From Pseudomonadota bacterium (lineage in GTDB: Bacteria; Pseudomonadota; Alphaproteobacteria; Rhizobiales; Pleomorphomonadaceae), in assembly GCA_018262575.1 (NCBI GenBank), contig JAGSYU010000013.1:1-56696 (forward strand): a DNA stretch of 56,696 nt. The letters run 5' to 3'. Position numbers and translations under genes: made by a program. The notes under the pieces are model-generated. The model was not told where the DNA came from and ran no database searches. It saw nothing but the letters and a program-made list of their open reading frames with translations. This document shows positions 8,122-16,775 of the stretch, piece after piece (position 1 is the first letter of the stretch; every line of letters begins with the position of its first letter).

Positions 8122-8908
8122 ATGGCAAATTCATCGGTCCGATCATTGGGTTTGCCGGATGGACAACTGGAGCTCCGCGTTGCCGAAGTTGGCAAAGGGC
8201 GGCCGTATCTCCTCCTTCACGGGGGCGCCGCCCCCCCGGTCGATGCAGGCGCTGTTCGCAGCGTTGGCCGCGACCGGCCGGGCCATCCTGCCCACACACC
8301 CCGGGTTCGACGGCGAGGCGCGGCCCACCTGGCTTTCGACCATCCGCCGCCTGGCAGAGTGCTATCTGGCCTTGCTCGACGAGATGAACCTTCAAGACGT
8401 GGTCGTCGTCGGCAATTCGGTGGGGGGCTGGATTGCCGCGGAGATGGGCCTGCTGGGGTCGCCGCGCGTGGGCTCTATCGTGCTGATCAACGCGGTGGGA
8501 ATCGACGCCGAGCCATCCGGCCATCCGATCGTTGATCCGATGGCCGTTTCGCCGGAGAAGCGGGCGGCACTGGCGTTCCATGACCCGGCGCGATTTGCCA
8601 TTGCACCGCGCGACCCGGACGGGTTGGCGATGATGGCGGAAAACCAGCGCACCCTCGGCGTCTATGCCGGCGAGTCGTTCATGCACGACCCGACGTTGCG
8701 GGCAAGACTGGCGGGCTTGAACGGTCCGGTCCTTGTCCTGTGGGGCGAGAGCGACCGTATCGTCGACCTGGCCTACGGTCGGCGCTACGCGGCGGCCATT
8801 GCCGGAAGCCGGTTTGAGGTCGTTGCCGCTGCCGGCCATTTTCCACAGATTGAGCAACTGGACGAGGTTCAGCGCCGCATCGCCACCGTCGTATCGGCGG
8901 CTGACTAG
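8122..8908 (+). pseudogene. Alpha/beta hydrolase, frameshifted in a C7 run
   Basis: The gene starts at ATG 8122, five bases after AGGAGG, and reads MANSSVRSLGLPDG through GRPYLLLHGGAAP, the oxyanion-hole HGG motif. In the run of seven C at 8231-8237 the homology moves to the frame that continues PRSMQALFAALAATGRAIL, VVVGNSVGGWIAAEM (nucleophile elbow G-N-S-V-G), LWGESDRI (acid) and AAGHFPQIE (His) to the stop at 8908. Removing one C restores a protein of about 261 residues with a complete Ser-Asp-His triad. As written translation stops in the wrong frame at 8535. Slippage, phase variation, a real mutation and a sequencing error all remain possible. It is controlled by the divergent MarR regulator. 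Confidence 0.85.
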
Positions 8909-8933
8909 GCGGCCGGTTCGTTGCCTGGCTGGC

Positions 8934-9464
8934 TCAGGCCTCGGCGGCGCCGTCTCCCTTGCCCGAGAAGGCGACCGTGAGCGCGGCATACAGTTCACGT
9001 GGCGTGAAGGGCTTGCGAAGCGTCGCCGTAGCCCGCAAATCGGTCGGCATGCGTGCCGAGGCGCTGACCATGAGGACGGGCGGCAGTCCGCCAGCGAAGC
9101 GGGTTTCCAGCGCATCGAGCACGTCAGCCGCCGTTTCGGCGCGCAACGTCCAGTCGACGATCACCACGTCGGGCCGGCAAGCGGCGGCGACGGTCAGCGC
9201 CTCGGCACTGCCGCCGGCCTCGAACACATCGACCTCGAAGGATTCCAGAATGCTCGCCATCAGCATGCGGGCGATCGGGCTGTCGTCAATGACGAGGGCT
9301 ACTGGGCGAGCTTCGTCTGCAGCCGCGTCGTCGCCTTCGTTGGCGCGTGCCGGGGCAGCTGAGCGGCGCCCGAGGAGGTGGCCGAGCAGGCGGCGGCCGC
9401 CGATGATCGCCTGGGCACCGCCGGAACCGGCGGGCGAGGAGGCAGGGGACGATCGCATGGGCAT
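8934..9464 (-). CDS. Single-domain response regulator (receiver)
   Basis: This 176-residue protein has about 55 low-complexity residues and then a CheY-like receiver domain at about residues 55-165. Acidic pocket VIDDSP, phospho-acceptor Asp in VVIVDWTLR and the conserved Lys in LRKPFTPRE are all visible. The loop between the MVSAS strand and the LRKPF Lys is shorter than usual. There is no output domain. I chose the ATG at 9464 because AGGAAACCGACC precedes it; a TTG at 9494 would add 10 residues. No cognate kinase is adjacent, although the PAS protein at 3276-4961 is in the neighbourhood. Confidence 0.8.
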   Translation of the reverse strand: MPMRSSPASSPAGSGGAQAIIGGRRLLGHLLGRRSAAPARANEGDDAAADEARPVALVIDDSPIARMLMASILESFEVDVFEAGGSAEALTVAAACRPDVVIVDWTLRAETAADVLDALETRFAGGLPPVLMVSASARMPTDLRATATLRKPFTPRELYAALTVAFSGKGDGAAEA

Positions 9465-9583
9465 GGTCGGTTTCCTGGCAAACAGATCGGTCAAGAGTAT
9501 GTGCCGGACCTTTCCGCCGTCTTAAGCATGGCCATCTTCGCTGGGAACTTGCTCCAAAAGAATGATCTTTCTTCGATCGCCCG

Positions 9584-9611
9584 TTGACGGCCGACCGCCG
9601 ACCGCTATATT
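9584..9611 (+). promoter_or_regulatory. Sigma-70-type promoter of tRNA-Leu
   Basis: TTGACG (9584-9589) and TATATT (9606-9611) are separated by 16 bases and end 11 bases before the tRNA, a good housekeeping promoter. Confidence 0.7.
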
Positions 9612-9622
9612 CCGCCTCCGCT

Positions 9623-9705
9623 GCCCCAGTGGCGAAATGGTAGACGCGGCAGACTCAAAATCTGTTGCTCGCGAGGGCGTGCTGGTTCGAGTCCGGCCTG
9701 GGGCG
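9623..9705 (+). tRNA. tRNA-Leu (anticodon CAA)
   Basis: The acceptor arm GCCCCAG pairs with CTGGGGC at 9698-9704. The D arm contains GGCGAAATGGTAGACGC, and the anticodon stem GCAGA/TCTGT encloses the loop CTCAAAA, giving anticodon CAA, which reads UUG. A long variable arm of the class II type follows, and the T arm is GCTGG-TTCGAGT-CCGGC. The discriminator position reads G where Leu tRNAs usually have A, and CCA is not encoded intact. A good promoter lies just upstream. Confidence 0.93.
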
Positions 9706-9889
9706 CAATGCCTGGCCAACGCCGAACCGATCTCTCGATCAGCGGCTGTCTTCAGGACGCAGCTGATCAACACGTCGGCGGACCGATCTCCGCCTGTTCC
9801 AGCCAAACCCGCATCGAACACACGCTGCCATGGTCACAGGCCTGGTCGGGTAAACACCGCGATTGCCTCTCCACCACTGGCGCCAGCGG
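9706..9889. other. Short noncoding gap
   Basis: This lies between the tRNA and the convergent LacI-family gene. I see no gene, and no clear terminator for the tRNA. Confidence 0.4.
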
Positions 9890-10918
9890 TCAGCCTCGGT
9901 CGCGCAGGCAGGTGGAACTCTCGCGCACCACCAGATCGGGCGTCACCTGGGTGTTGCGGGGCGGCGGCAGGTCACCACGATGGCGAATCAGTTCGATCAC
10001 CCGGTCGACGGCGAGTTGCGACACGCGCGAGGCGTTGTAGTCGACGGTGGTGAGCGGCGTCACCGCGTACTCGGCGAATTCGATATTGTCGAAGCCGACG
10101 ATGGCCATATCGGTCGGCACCCTGATCCCTGCCTGGGCGCAGAAGCGCAGCACGCCGAGTGCCAGCGAGTCGTTGGCGGCGAACACGGCGGTCGGCTTGT
10201 CGGCGCGCGACATCAGGCTGGCCATCGCCCAGTAGCCGGCCTCGGCCGAGTGGCCCTTCGGATCGATGAACAGCTCGGGAAGGACGGCCAGCCCGGCATC
10301 GGCATGGGCCTGCAAATAGCCCTCGCGTTTTTCGACGTTGCCGAGCGCCGGTGCCGGGTCGATCAGGGCGATCGCCCGGTGACCGTTGCCGATCAGGTGA
10401 CTGACCGCCTTGTAGGCGCCCATCTGCTCGTTCATCGACACCGCGTCGATTCCCGAGTCGCCGGAGCCAACCAGCAGCACGATCGGATAGTTGCGCTGCC
10501 GGAGGGCGCGGATGTGGTCGAGGCGGTTATGGTTGGTCGGGAAGATCAGCATGCCATCGGCCCGCCGCGAGCGGAAGGTCTCGATCATCCGCGTCTCGAC
10601 CTCGAGCGTGTTGTTCGAGGTGGCGAACAGCGTCGTGTAGCCGGCCTTGGCGAGGTGACTCTCGATCGACTGGGCGACGTGGGTCAGGATCGGGTTTTCG
10701 AGGTCGGTCAGGATCAGGCCGATCGACTTGGTCTCCTGATTGACCAGCGATTTTGCCACGTAGTTCGGCAGATAGTTGAGCTCGGACGCCGCTGCGCGGA
10801 TGATCGTCTTGGTCTCGGGGGGGATGCGCGGGCTGTCGCGCAGGGCGAGAGACACCGTGTTGATGGAAAAGCCGGTTTTCTCGGCCACGTCCTTCAGTCG
10901 TGCCAGCGGCTTTGCCAT
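9890..10918 (-). CDS. LacI family regulator of sugar cluster A
   Basis: This 342-residue regulator has an N-terminal LacI helix-turn-helix (RLKDVAEKTGFSINTVSLALRDS, residues 7-29), hinge helix (LPNYVAKSLVNQETKSIGLI) and a periplasmic-binding-protein-like effector domain. RBS GGGAG precedes ATG 10918. It is the last gene of the minus-strand group aldo/keto reductase - VOC - lacI, divergent from an ABC sugar importer. Two similar palindromes, at 12374-12387 and 11399-11414, have the central CG typical of LacI-family operators and are probably its sites, so it would control both the importer and itself. Confidence 0.9.
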   Translation of the reverse strand: MAKPLARLKDVAEKTGFSINTVSLALRDSPRIPPETKTIIRAAASELNYLPNYVAKSLVNQETKSIGLILTDLENPILTHVAQSIESHLAKAGYTTLFATSNNTLEVETRMIETFRSRRADGMLIFPTNHNRLDHIRALRQRNYPIVLLVGSGDSGIDAVSMNEQMGAYKAVSHLIGNGHRAIALIDPAPALGNVEKREGYLQAHADAGLAVLPELFIDPKGHSAEAGYWAMASLMSRADKPTAVFAANDSLALGVLRFCAQAGIRVPTDMAIVGFDNIEFAEYAVTPLTTVDYNASRVSQLAVDRVIELIRHRGDLPPPRNTQVTPDLVVRESSTCLRDRG

Positions 10919-10935
10919 CGAGCAAGTCTCCCGTC

Positions 10936-11373
10936 TCAGCGGCCGGCCGGTAGGGCCGAGATCGCCCGGTATTGCAGGCAGTCCGGTGCCATTTCCATCA
11001 GCTCGATGCGGTTGCCGTCCGGATCTTCAATCCATGCGCCGCGGTTGCCGTCAAGCCCGGACTGTATCGGCGAGGTGAGCGGCACGCCGGCGGCGAGAAA
11101 CCGCGCCGCCGTCGCCTCGATGTCCTCGACGGCAAAGCAGATATGGTTGACGCCGACCGCCGCCTCGTCAGCGGCGCGGCCAGGATGGCCGGAGGGAAAC
11201 AGCTCGAGAAACACCGTGTCGGTGATGCGCAGATAGACGATCCACGCTTCCCCGCGGTCGTTGACCAGCCGGGTCATTTCCGCGAGACCAAGCCGATCGC
11301 GGTAGAAGTCGAGCGATGCGGCGAGATCCTGCACTTTAAGGGCGAGATGGCCGAAGCCGCTGATGCCTGTCAT
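10936..11373 (-). CDS. VOC family protein (glyoxalase-like)
   Basis: This 145-residue protein of the vicinal oxygen chelate superfamily has two beta-alpha-beta-beta-beta modules. Candidate metal ligands are His in GFGHLALKVQD, Glu in FLELFPSG, His in VNHICFAVED and Glu in NRIELMEM. I start at ATG 11373 because GGAG lies 8 bases before it. It sits 17 bases upstream of the lacI gene in the same direction. The reaction is not predictable; VOC enzymes include glyoxalases, epimerases and dioxygenases. A second VOC protein (16776-17255) is encoded in the divergent arm. Confidence 0.8.
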   Translation of the reverse strand: MTGISGFGHLALKVQDLAASLDFYRDRLGLAEMTRLVNDRGEAWIVYLRITDTVFLELFPSGHPGRAADEAAVGVNHICFAVEDIEATAARFLAAGVPLTSPIQSGLDGNRGAWIEDPDGNRIELMEMAPDCLQYRAISALPAGR

Positions 11374-11398
11374 GGTCTTTTTCTCCATTGGGCAAACT

Positions 11399-11414
11399 GT
11401 ACGAACGTTAATAC
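11399..11414. promoter_or_regulatory. Candidate LacI-family operator upstream of VOC-lacI
   Basis: GTACGAACGTTAATAC is an imperfect palindrome centred on CG that resembles the perfect palindrome at 12374-12387 (shared TTAnCGnTAA core). It lies just upstream of the VOC gene and would allow autoregulation of the regulator. Confidence 0.5.
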
Positions 11415-11471
11415 AAAAGTTGTAGTGGGGATTTCACGCAAGGGTAAGGCTGGCGTGGTGCCGGCGATCGA

Positions 11472-12296
11472 TCAGGCATCCCAGTCGGGGCCCCAATCCG
11501 GATCGATGGCGCGCGGCCCGTCGGTTAGCGCGTCGATGGCCGCGATGTCGGCCGCCGTCAGCGCCAATCGGATGGCCGCGAAATTGGAGGCGATGCGTTC
11601 GGGCCGCGACGAGGTGGGAATGGCGGCATAGCCCTTCGCCAGTTCCCAGGCCAGGGCCACCTGCTCGACGCTGGCACCATGCGTGGCAGCGATCGCCTCC
11701 AAGACCGGATTGCCGCCGAGGCCGCCATGGGCGATCGGCAGGTAACAGGTGACGACAATGCCGCGCTTCTGGCAGTTATCAGCGACTTTGCGGTTTTTGA
11801 ACAGCGGATTGAGTTCGATCTGGTTGGTGGCGATCCGCCCTGTGCCGAGCCGGCGCTCCGCCTCGCCGATCAGGGCAATGGTGAAATTCGATACGCCGAT
11901 CAGCCGCGTCAGACCGGCGTCCTGCGCCTCGGCGAGCTGGTCGAGATAGGCGGCCAGCGGCAGTTCGCCGTTGGGTGACGGCCAGTGGATCAGCGTCAGA
12001 TCGATCTGGTCGACGGCCAGCGCGTCGAGGCTGCGCCGCAGCGATGGCAGCAGCTTGCCGGCCGCGAAATTACCCGTGTCGATCTTGGTGGTGACGAAGA
12101 TCTCCTTCCGCGGCAGTCCGCTCCGGCACAACGCCTCGCCGACCATCGGTTCGGTGTCGTAGCTCTGCGCCGTATCGATATGCCGGTAGCCAACCTCCAG
12201 CGCCTTCAGGATGGCCGCGACGCCGTCTTTCCCCAGTCGGCCATAGGTTCCGTAACCCATTGCTGGAATTTCATTTTCGACAGAATCTGCCGCCAA
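11472..12296 (-). CDS. Aldo/keto reductase
   Basis: This 274-residue NADPH-dependent oxidoreductase of the AKR superfamily resembles 2,5-diketo-gluconate reductases. The catalytic tetrad is visible: Asp and Tyr in YRHIDTAQSYDTE, Lys in VTTKIDTGN and His in LIHWPSP. The cofactor tail IPTSSRPERIASN is present. I choose the TTG at 12296 because GGGGGAGG lies 5 bases upstream; the longer frame from 12344 has no ribosome binding site. It is divergent from the sugar importer across the palindromic operator and probably reduces a carbonyl of the imported sugar or a derived keto-sugar. Confidence 0.85.
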   Translation of the reverse strand: MAADSVENEIPAMGYGTYGRLGKDGVAAILKALEVGYRHIDTAQSYDTEPMVGEALCRSGLPRKEIFVTTKIDTGNFAAGKLLPSLRRSLDALAVDQIDLTLIHWPSPNGELPLAAYLDQLAEAQDAGLTRLIGVSNFTIALIGEAERRLGTGRIATNQIELNPLFKNRKVADNCQKRGIVVTCYLPIAHGGLGGNPVLEAIAATHGASVEQVALAWELAKGYAAIPTSSRPERIASNFAAIRLALTAADIAAIDALTDGPRAIDPDWGPDWDA

Positions 12297-12373
12297 CTCA
12301 GCCTCCCCCGCCACTTGGCCCTTCGTCTCGATGCCGTAAAACAACCTTGACGAAGGCTACTTCCTATGCTTCA

Positions 12374-12387
12374 TATTAGCGCTAATA
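12374..12387. promoter_or_regulatory. Perfect LacI-type operator palindrome
   Basis: TATTAGCGCTAATA is a perfect 14-bp palindrome with central CG in the 146-base divergent region between the reductase and the importer. TTGACG at 12348-12353 is a candidate -35 box for the importer, so the operator would overlap or follow its -10 region and block transcription. Confidence 0.75.
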
Positions 12388-12442
12388 CAAGGCCGACGCA
12401 AGAGGACGCGGCAGCCGGACAAGAAGATATCGGGGAGGGACC

Positions 12443-13339
12443 ATGGGCATTCGCTGGAGCCGGCTGACGCCGCAGCTCGCCCTTGCGCCGGCCGTGGCGC
12501 TGACGGCCATCGCCTTCATCGGCTCGATCGGCTGGACGATCCTGTTGTCCCTCACCTCGAGCCGTCGTCTGCCGGACTACACGATCGACTGGAGCGATCC
12601 GTTGCGGCAATACCGGCGCCTGTTCGCCGACCTCGGCTGGAACATCGCGCTGTCCAACCTGATCATCCTGGCCATCGGCTCGGCGCTGGCCATCGTATTC
12701 GGCTTCGTGCTGGCGGCGATGATCGAGCGCGAGCGGCGCGGCGAGGACTTCTTCCGCACCGTTTTCCTCTATCCGCTGGCCATCTCGCTGATCGTCACCG
12801 GCGTCGCCTGGCGCTGGATCTTCAATCCGTCGCTCGGCATCGAGAGCTTCTTCCATTCGCTTGGCATGACCTGGGTGTCGTTCAACTGGCTGGCCGACGG
12901 CCGGACAGCGATGTACGCCATCATCCTCGCCTCGGTCTGGCAGAGCTCGGGCTTCTACATGGCGCTGATGCTGGCCGGCCTCAAGGCAATCAACGTCGAG
13001 ATCTGGAGCGCGGCGCGCATGGACGGCGTCGCCCTGTGGCGCGTCTATCTCGAGATCATCATCCCCATGATGAAGTTCACCTTCCTCACCTGCGCCATCC
13101 TGCTGTCGCTTGGAGTCATCAAGGCCTACGACATCATCGTCGCCATGACCAACGGCGGCCCTGGCCAATCCACCTGGCTGCCGGCTTATTTCACCATCAA
13201 GGCGATGTCGGCCAAGGGCAATCTGGCTTTCGCCTCGGCGGCGGCGGCGATGATGCTGGCCATCACCGTCGTGGTGTTCCTGCCGCTCGTCCTGCTCACC
13301 GCCTGGCAGCAGCGCGCCCGCAAGGGAGCTGCCGGATGA
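12443..13339 (+). CDS. Sugar ABC transporter permease, MalF/UgpA type
   Basis: This 298-residue inner-membrane permease has six predicted transmembrane helices. The coupling-helix EAA-like loop that contacts the ATPase is visible as AARMDGVALWRVYLEIIIPMM near residue 193. Start ATG 12443 follows GGGAGG. It overlaps the next permease gene by 4 bases (ATGA). It forms the import channel with the second permease (13336) and the UgpC-type ATPase (14255), fed by the binding protein at 15460. The sugar is not identifiable from the permease. Confidence 0.9.
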   Translation: MGIRWSRLTPQLALAPAVALTAIAFIGSIGWTILLSLTSSRRLPDYTIDWSDPLRQYRRLFADLGWNIALSNLIILAIGSALAIVFGFVLAAMIERERRGEDFFRTVFLYPLAISLIVTGVAWRWIFNPSLGIESFFHSLGMTWVSFNWLADGRTAMYAIILASVWQSSGFYMALMLAGLKAINVEIWSAARMDGVALWRVYLEIIIPMMKFTFLTCAILLSLGVIKAYDIIVAMTNGGPGQSTWLPAYFTIKAMSAKGNLAFASAAAAMMLAITVVVFLPLVLLTAWQQRARKGAAG

Positions 13340-14241
13340 CCGAAACCTCCTCTCCGCCAGCCGGCACCGTGATGTTCCCGCGCCCGAAGAAACGCATCCG
13401 AGGCCGCAGCATCGCCATTCTGGTGTTCCTGACTATGGCGGCGCTGTTCTTTTGCATCCCGCTCTACGTGCTGGTGACCACCTCCTTCAAGACGATGGAC
13501 CAGATCCGCGAGGGTGCCATCTTTTCGTTGCCGGAGGTCTGGACCTTCGAGGCGTGGCGCTATGCCTGGGACGAGGCCTGCTCCGGCATCACCTGCGAGG
13601 GCCTGAAGCGCGGCTTCGTCAACTCGCTGGAGATCCTGTTCCCGTCGCTGATCGCCTCGATCGCCATTTCGGCGGTGACCGGCTACGCGCTGGCGCTGTG
13701 GAGCGTCCGCTGGGCGGGCGGCTTCCTGTTCCTGCTTTTCCTCTGCGCTTTCGTGCCGTTCCAGATCATCATGTATCCGCTGATCGTCATCACCGTGAAC
13801 ATGGGCATCTACGGCTCGATCTGGGCGGTCGCCTTCATCCACACCGTGCTGGCCATGCCGGTGCTGACGCTGATCTTCCGCAACTACTACAAGGATATAC
13901 CGCCGGATATCATCAAGGCGGCCGTGATGGACAACGGCTCTTTCTGGCGGATCTTCATCGAGATCATCCTGCCGATGTCCGGCAACATCCTGATCGTCGT
14001 GTTGATCATGCAGATCACCTCGATCTGGAACGACTACCTGATCGGCGTGACCTTCGGCGGTCTCGGCGCCCAGCCGATGACGGTCAACCTTGCCAACATG
14101 GTCACCGTCACCACCGGTACCGTTTCCTACAACGTCAACATGGCGGCGGCGCTGCAAACGGCCATTCCGCCCCTGGTGATCTACTTCGTGCTCGGCAAGT
14201 TCTTCGTCGAGGGCATCGCCGCAGGCGCCGTCAAAGGTTGA
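13336..14241 (+). CDS. Sugar ABC transporter permease, MalG/UgpE type
   Basis: This 301-residue permease has six transmembrane helices and the EAA-like loop KAAVMDNGSFWRIFIEIILPM near residue 194. The C-terminal FVEGIAAGAVKG is typical of MalG-type subunits. The start ATG 13336 overlaps the stop of the first permease by 4 bases, indicating coupled translation. The next gene, the ATPase, begins 13 bases after its stop. Confidence 0.9.
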   Translation: MTETSSPPAGTVMFPRPKKRIRGRSIAILVFLTMAALFFCIPLYVLVTTSFKTMDQIREGAIFSLPEVWTFEAWRYAWDEACSGITCEGLKRGFVNSLEILFPSLIASIAISAVTGYALALWSVRWAGGFLFLLFLCAFVPFQIIMYPLIVITVNMGIYGSIWAVAFIHTVLAMPVLTLIFRNYYKDIPPDIIKAAVMDNGSFWRIFIEIILPMSGNILIVVLIMQITSIWNDYLIGVTFGGLGAQPMTVNLANMVTVTTGTVSYNVNMAAALQTAIPPLVIYFVLGKFFVEGIAAGAVKG

Positions 14242-14254
14242 GTGAGGAGAGCCA

Positions 14255-15340
14255 ATGCCCCGCGTTTCCTTCGAACATATCGTCAAGAAGTTCGGCGAGG
14301 TCATGGTCCTCAACAGCCTCAACCTGGCTGTCGACGACGGCGACTTCCTGGTGCTGCTCGGCCCATCGGGCTGTGGCAAGACGACGCTGCTCAATCTGCT
14401 CGCCGGCCTTTCCGACGTCACCTCCGGCCGCATCATGATCGGCAACCGCGACGTCACCGAGCTCGATCCCAAGGACCGGCGCCTTGCCATGGTGTTCCAG
14501 TCCTACGCGCTCTACCCGACCAAGACGGTGCGCGGCAACCTGCGCTTCGGCCTCTCCGCCAGCAAGCTGCCGCAGGAAGAGATCGAAAAGCGCATCGCCT
14601 GGGCCGCCGACATGTTGCAGATCGGACCGTTGATGGACCGGCGGCCGGCCCAGTTGTCCGGCGGACAGCGCCAGCGCGTCGCCATTGGCCGGGCGCTGGT
14701 CAAGCACGCCGACGTCCTGTTGTTCGATGAGCCACTCTCCAATCTCGATGCCAAGCTCCGCACGGAAATGCGGATGGAAATCAAGAAGCTGCACGAGGAG
14801 CTCAACCCGACCGTCGTCTACGTCACCCATGATCAGATCGAGGCGATGACCATGGCGACCAGGATCGCCATCATGAATGGCGGCAAGATCGAGCAGTTCG
14901 GCACGCCCGACGACGTCTACGAGCGGCCGGCCAATCTGTTTGTCGCCGGTTTCATCGGCTCGCCGTCGATGAACCTGCTGCCGGCCACCGTTGAGCCCGG
15001 GGGGCAGGCGCGTCTCGCCGACGGCAGCCCGCTCGACATGTCGGCTTATGCTTTCGGCGCCGTACCGCCGCCCGGCACCGCGCTGATGGCCGGCCTCCGC
15101 CCCGAGCATTTCGCCCTTGCCGGTCCGGCGGAGGCCGCCTGTCGCTTCACCCTCAAGGTGCGCCATATCGAGCGCACCGGATCGGACGTCATGCTGGCGC
15201 TGGCTTTTGGCGAGGCCACCCTCACCGTTCGGGCCGCGCCGGCCGATGCCGGTCACCTCAGGACAGGCGATCCGGTCAGTGTCCAGTTTCCAAAGGATCG
15301 CCTCAACCTGTTCGACGCCGGGAGCGGGCGCCGCATCTAG
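14255..15340 (+). CDS. Sugar ABC transporter ATP-binding protein, UgpC/MalK type
   Basis: This 361-residue ATPase energises the importer. Walker A GPSGCGKTT (residues 36-44), Q loop, signature LSGGQRQRVAIGRAL, Walker B LLFDEPLSNLDAK and the His switch in THDQIEAM are intact. A C-terminal TOBE/OB domain (from about residue 235) is present, as in MalK/UgpC. RBS GAGGAG precedes the start. A terminator-like hairpin follows the stop, so the binding protein downstream probably has its own transcript. Confidence 0.92.
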   Translation: MPRVSFEHIVKKFGEVMVLNSLNLAVDDGDFLVLLGPSGCGKTTLLNLLAGLSDVTSGRIMIGNRDVTELDPKDRRLAMVFQSYALYPTKTVRGNLRFGLSASKLPQEEIEKRIAWAADMLQIGPLMDRRPAQLSGGQRQRVAIGRALVKHADVLLFDEPLSNLDAKLRTEMRMEIKKLHEELNPTVVYVTHDQIEAMTMATRIAIMNGGKIEQFGTPDDVYERPANLFVAGFIGSPSMNLLPATVEPGGQARLADGSPLDMSAYAFGAVPPPGTALMAGLRPEHFALAGPAEAACRFTLKVRHIERTGSDVMLALAFGEATLTVRAAPADAGHLRTGDPVSVQFPKDRLNLFDAGSGRRI

Positions 15341-15348
15341 GTTTTCTG

Positions 15349-15395
15349 GAGCAAAGGCCGAACGAGCTGAAACAGCCTTTTGCTCTTTGTTTTTC
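15349..15395 (+). terminator. Terminator between ATPase and binding-protein genes
   Basis: GAGCAAAGGC and GCCTTTTGCTC (one bulged base) form a stem around a 16-base loop, followed by TTTGTTTTT. A second short dyad, CCGAAAA/TTTTCGG, lies at about 15411-15441 in the leader of the binding-protein gene. Confidence 0.65.
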
Positions 15396-15459
15396 ACACA
15401 TCCGCTTGATCCGAAAAGCCTGCAATTTTTCGGGCGGATTCTCTAGGGAGGAGAAAAGG

Positions 15460-16704
15460 ATGAGATCGCATCGCTACAGCCTGGGCCTCGCCCTCGCCGC
15501 CACGCTGTTATCCGGCGCGGCTTTCGCCGAGGATCTGGTCATCTACCAGGATTGGTCGTCACCGGCCGAGGTCAAGGCGCTCAATGTGCTGAAATCCGCC
15601 GCCGAGAAGAAGGGGATCAACTGGGTCGACATCACCATCCCCCACGACACCGGCTCCAACGTCACGCTGCTCAACCTGGTGACCGGCGGCACCCCGCCCA
15701 ACGTTTTTTCGGAAAACAACCCGGCCGTCTACATGGACCTCGAGAAGATGGGCCTCGGCCGCACGCTGACCGGCCTGTTCAAGGACCTTGGCGCCGTCGA
15801 CCATTTCCCGGCGGTGGTGACCAAGGTCATCACCATCGACGGCGAGATCCGCAAGATACCGCTCGGCATCCAGATCGACGGCATGGTCTACTATAACAAG
15901 GCTGTGGCGGCGAAAGCCGGCGTCGATCCTGAGAAATGGACCTCGCTCGACGCCATGTTCGCCGACTTCGACAAGGTGAAGGCGGCCGGCTTCATCCCGC
16001 TCGCCCTCGGCGCGCAGCAGTGGCAGGTTGGCTATCTCACCCATGCGCTGGTCGCGACGCTGGGCGGCGCCGACTATTTCACCGAAATCTACGGCCCCGA
16101 GCCCAAGGCCGAGGCCCTCGATTCGCCGGTGCTGAAGGACGCGTTCACTTGGCTGCGCAAGTTCCAGCAGGCCGCCGACCCCGGTTCGGTCAACCGTGAC
16201 TGGAACATGACCACCAACACCGTCATCTCCGGCCAGGCGCTGATGCAGATCCACGGCGACTGGATGAAGGGCGAATGGCGGGCGGCCGGCAAGGAAGCCG
16301 GCAAGGACTTCGGCTGCGCACAGATCCCTGGCGCCAAGGCTGTCGTGGTGTCCGTCGACAGCTGGGGCCTTCTGGGTGGCCAGCCGGAAGCCAAGGACAA
16401 AGCCGAGCTCGATTTCGCGTCCGTCGTGGTCGACCCGGTCGTCAACGCCGACTTTGCCGCCGCCAAGGGCGCGACGCCGGTGCGCGCCGACGCGCCGACC
16501 GACAAGCTCGACGTCTGCTCGCAAGGTGTGCTCGACATCCTGAAGGACCCGACCCACCAGGTGCAGAATCCGCATTCGATGGTCGACCCCGACTGGCAGG
16601 CGTCGATCTGGGAAGTGGCCTTCAATTTCTGGAGCAGCCCGTCGATGACCGTCGACGAGGCGATCGCCAGCATGAAGAGCAACTACGACACCATCGTGAA
16701 GTAA
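15460..16704 (+). CDS. Sugar ABC transporter substrate-binding protein
   Basis: This 414-residue periplasmic protein has a signal peptide (LGLALAATLLSGAAFA-ED) and a family 1 extracellular solute-binding fold, resembling glucose/mannose-type binding proteins (IPLGIQIDGMVYYNK, QIHGDWMKGEW). ATG 15460 follows GGGAGGAG; an in-frame start at 15406 would put 18 residues before the signal peptide. It is encoded after the membrane and ATPase genes, behind a terminator-like hairpin, and is followed by a strong hairpin at 16726-16751. The ligand is probably a hexose or hexose derivative, at low certainty. Confidence 0.88.
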   Translation: MRSHRYSLGLALAATLLSGAAFAEDLVIYQDWSSPAEVKALNVLKSAAEKKGINWVDITIPHDTGSNVTLLNLVTGGTPPNVFSENNPAVYMDLEKMGLGRTLTGLFKDLGAVDHFPAVVTKVITIDGEIRKIPLGIQIDGMVYYNKAVAAKAGVDPEKWTSLDAMFADFDKVKAAGFIPLALGAQQWQVGYLTHALVATLGGADYFTEIYGPEPKAEALDSPVLKDAFTWLRKFQQAADPGSVNRDWNMTTNTVISGQALMQIHGDWMKGEWRAAGKEAGKDFGCAQIPGAKAVVVSVDSWGLLGGQPEAKDKAELDFASVVVDPVVNADFAAAKGATPVRADAPTDKLDVCSQGVLDILKDPTHQVQNPHSMVDPDWQASIWEVAFNFWSSPSMTVDEAIASMKSNYDTIVK

Positions 16705-16725
16705 CCCGCGCCCGCGAAAGCGCAT

Positions 16726-16751
16726 CCCGGTCCGGAGCCAGCCGGACCGGG
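16726..16751 (+). other. Perfect 10-bp hairpin after binding-protein gene
   Basis: CCCGGTCCGG and CCGGACCGGG pair perfectly around a 6-base loop, 22 bases after the stop codon. No T-tract follows. It is suited to protecting the 3' end of the binding-protein mRNA from exonucleases. Similar stems follow the other two binding-protein genes of the window. Confidence 0.65.
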
Positions 16752-16775
16752 GCATCAACCATCGAGTACCCGACC

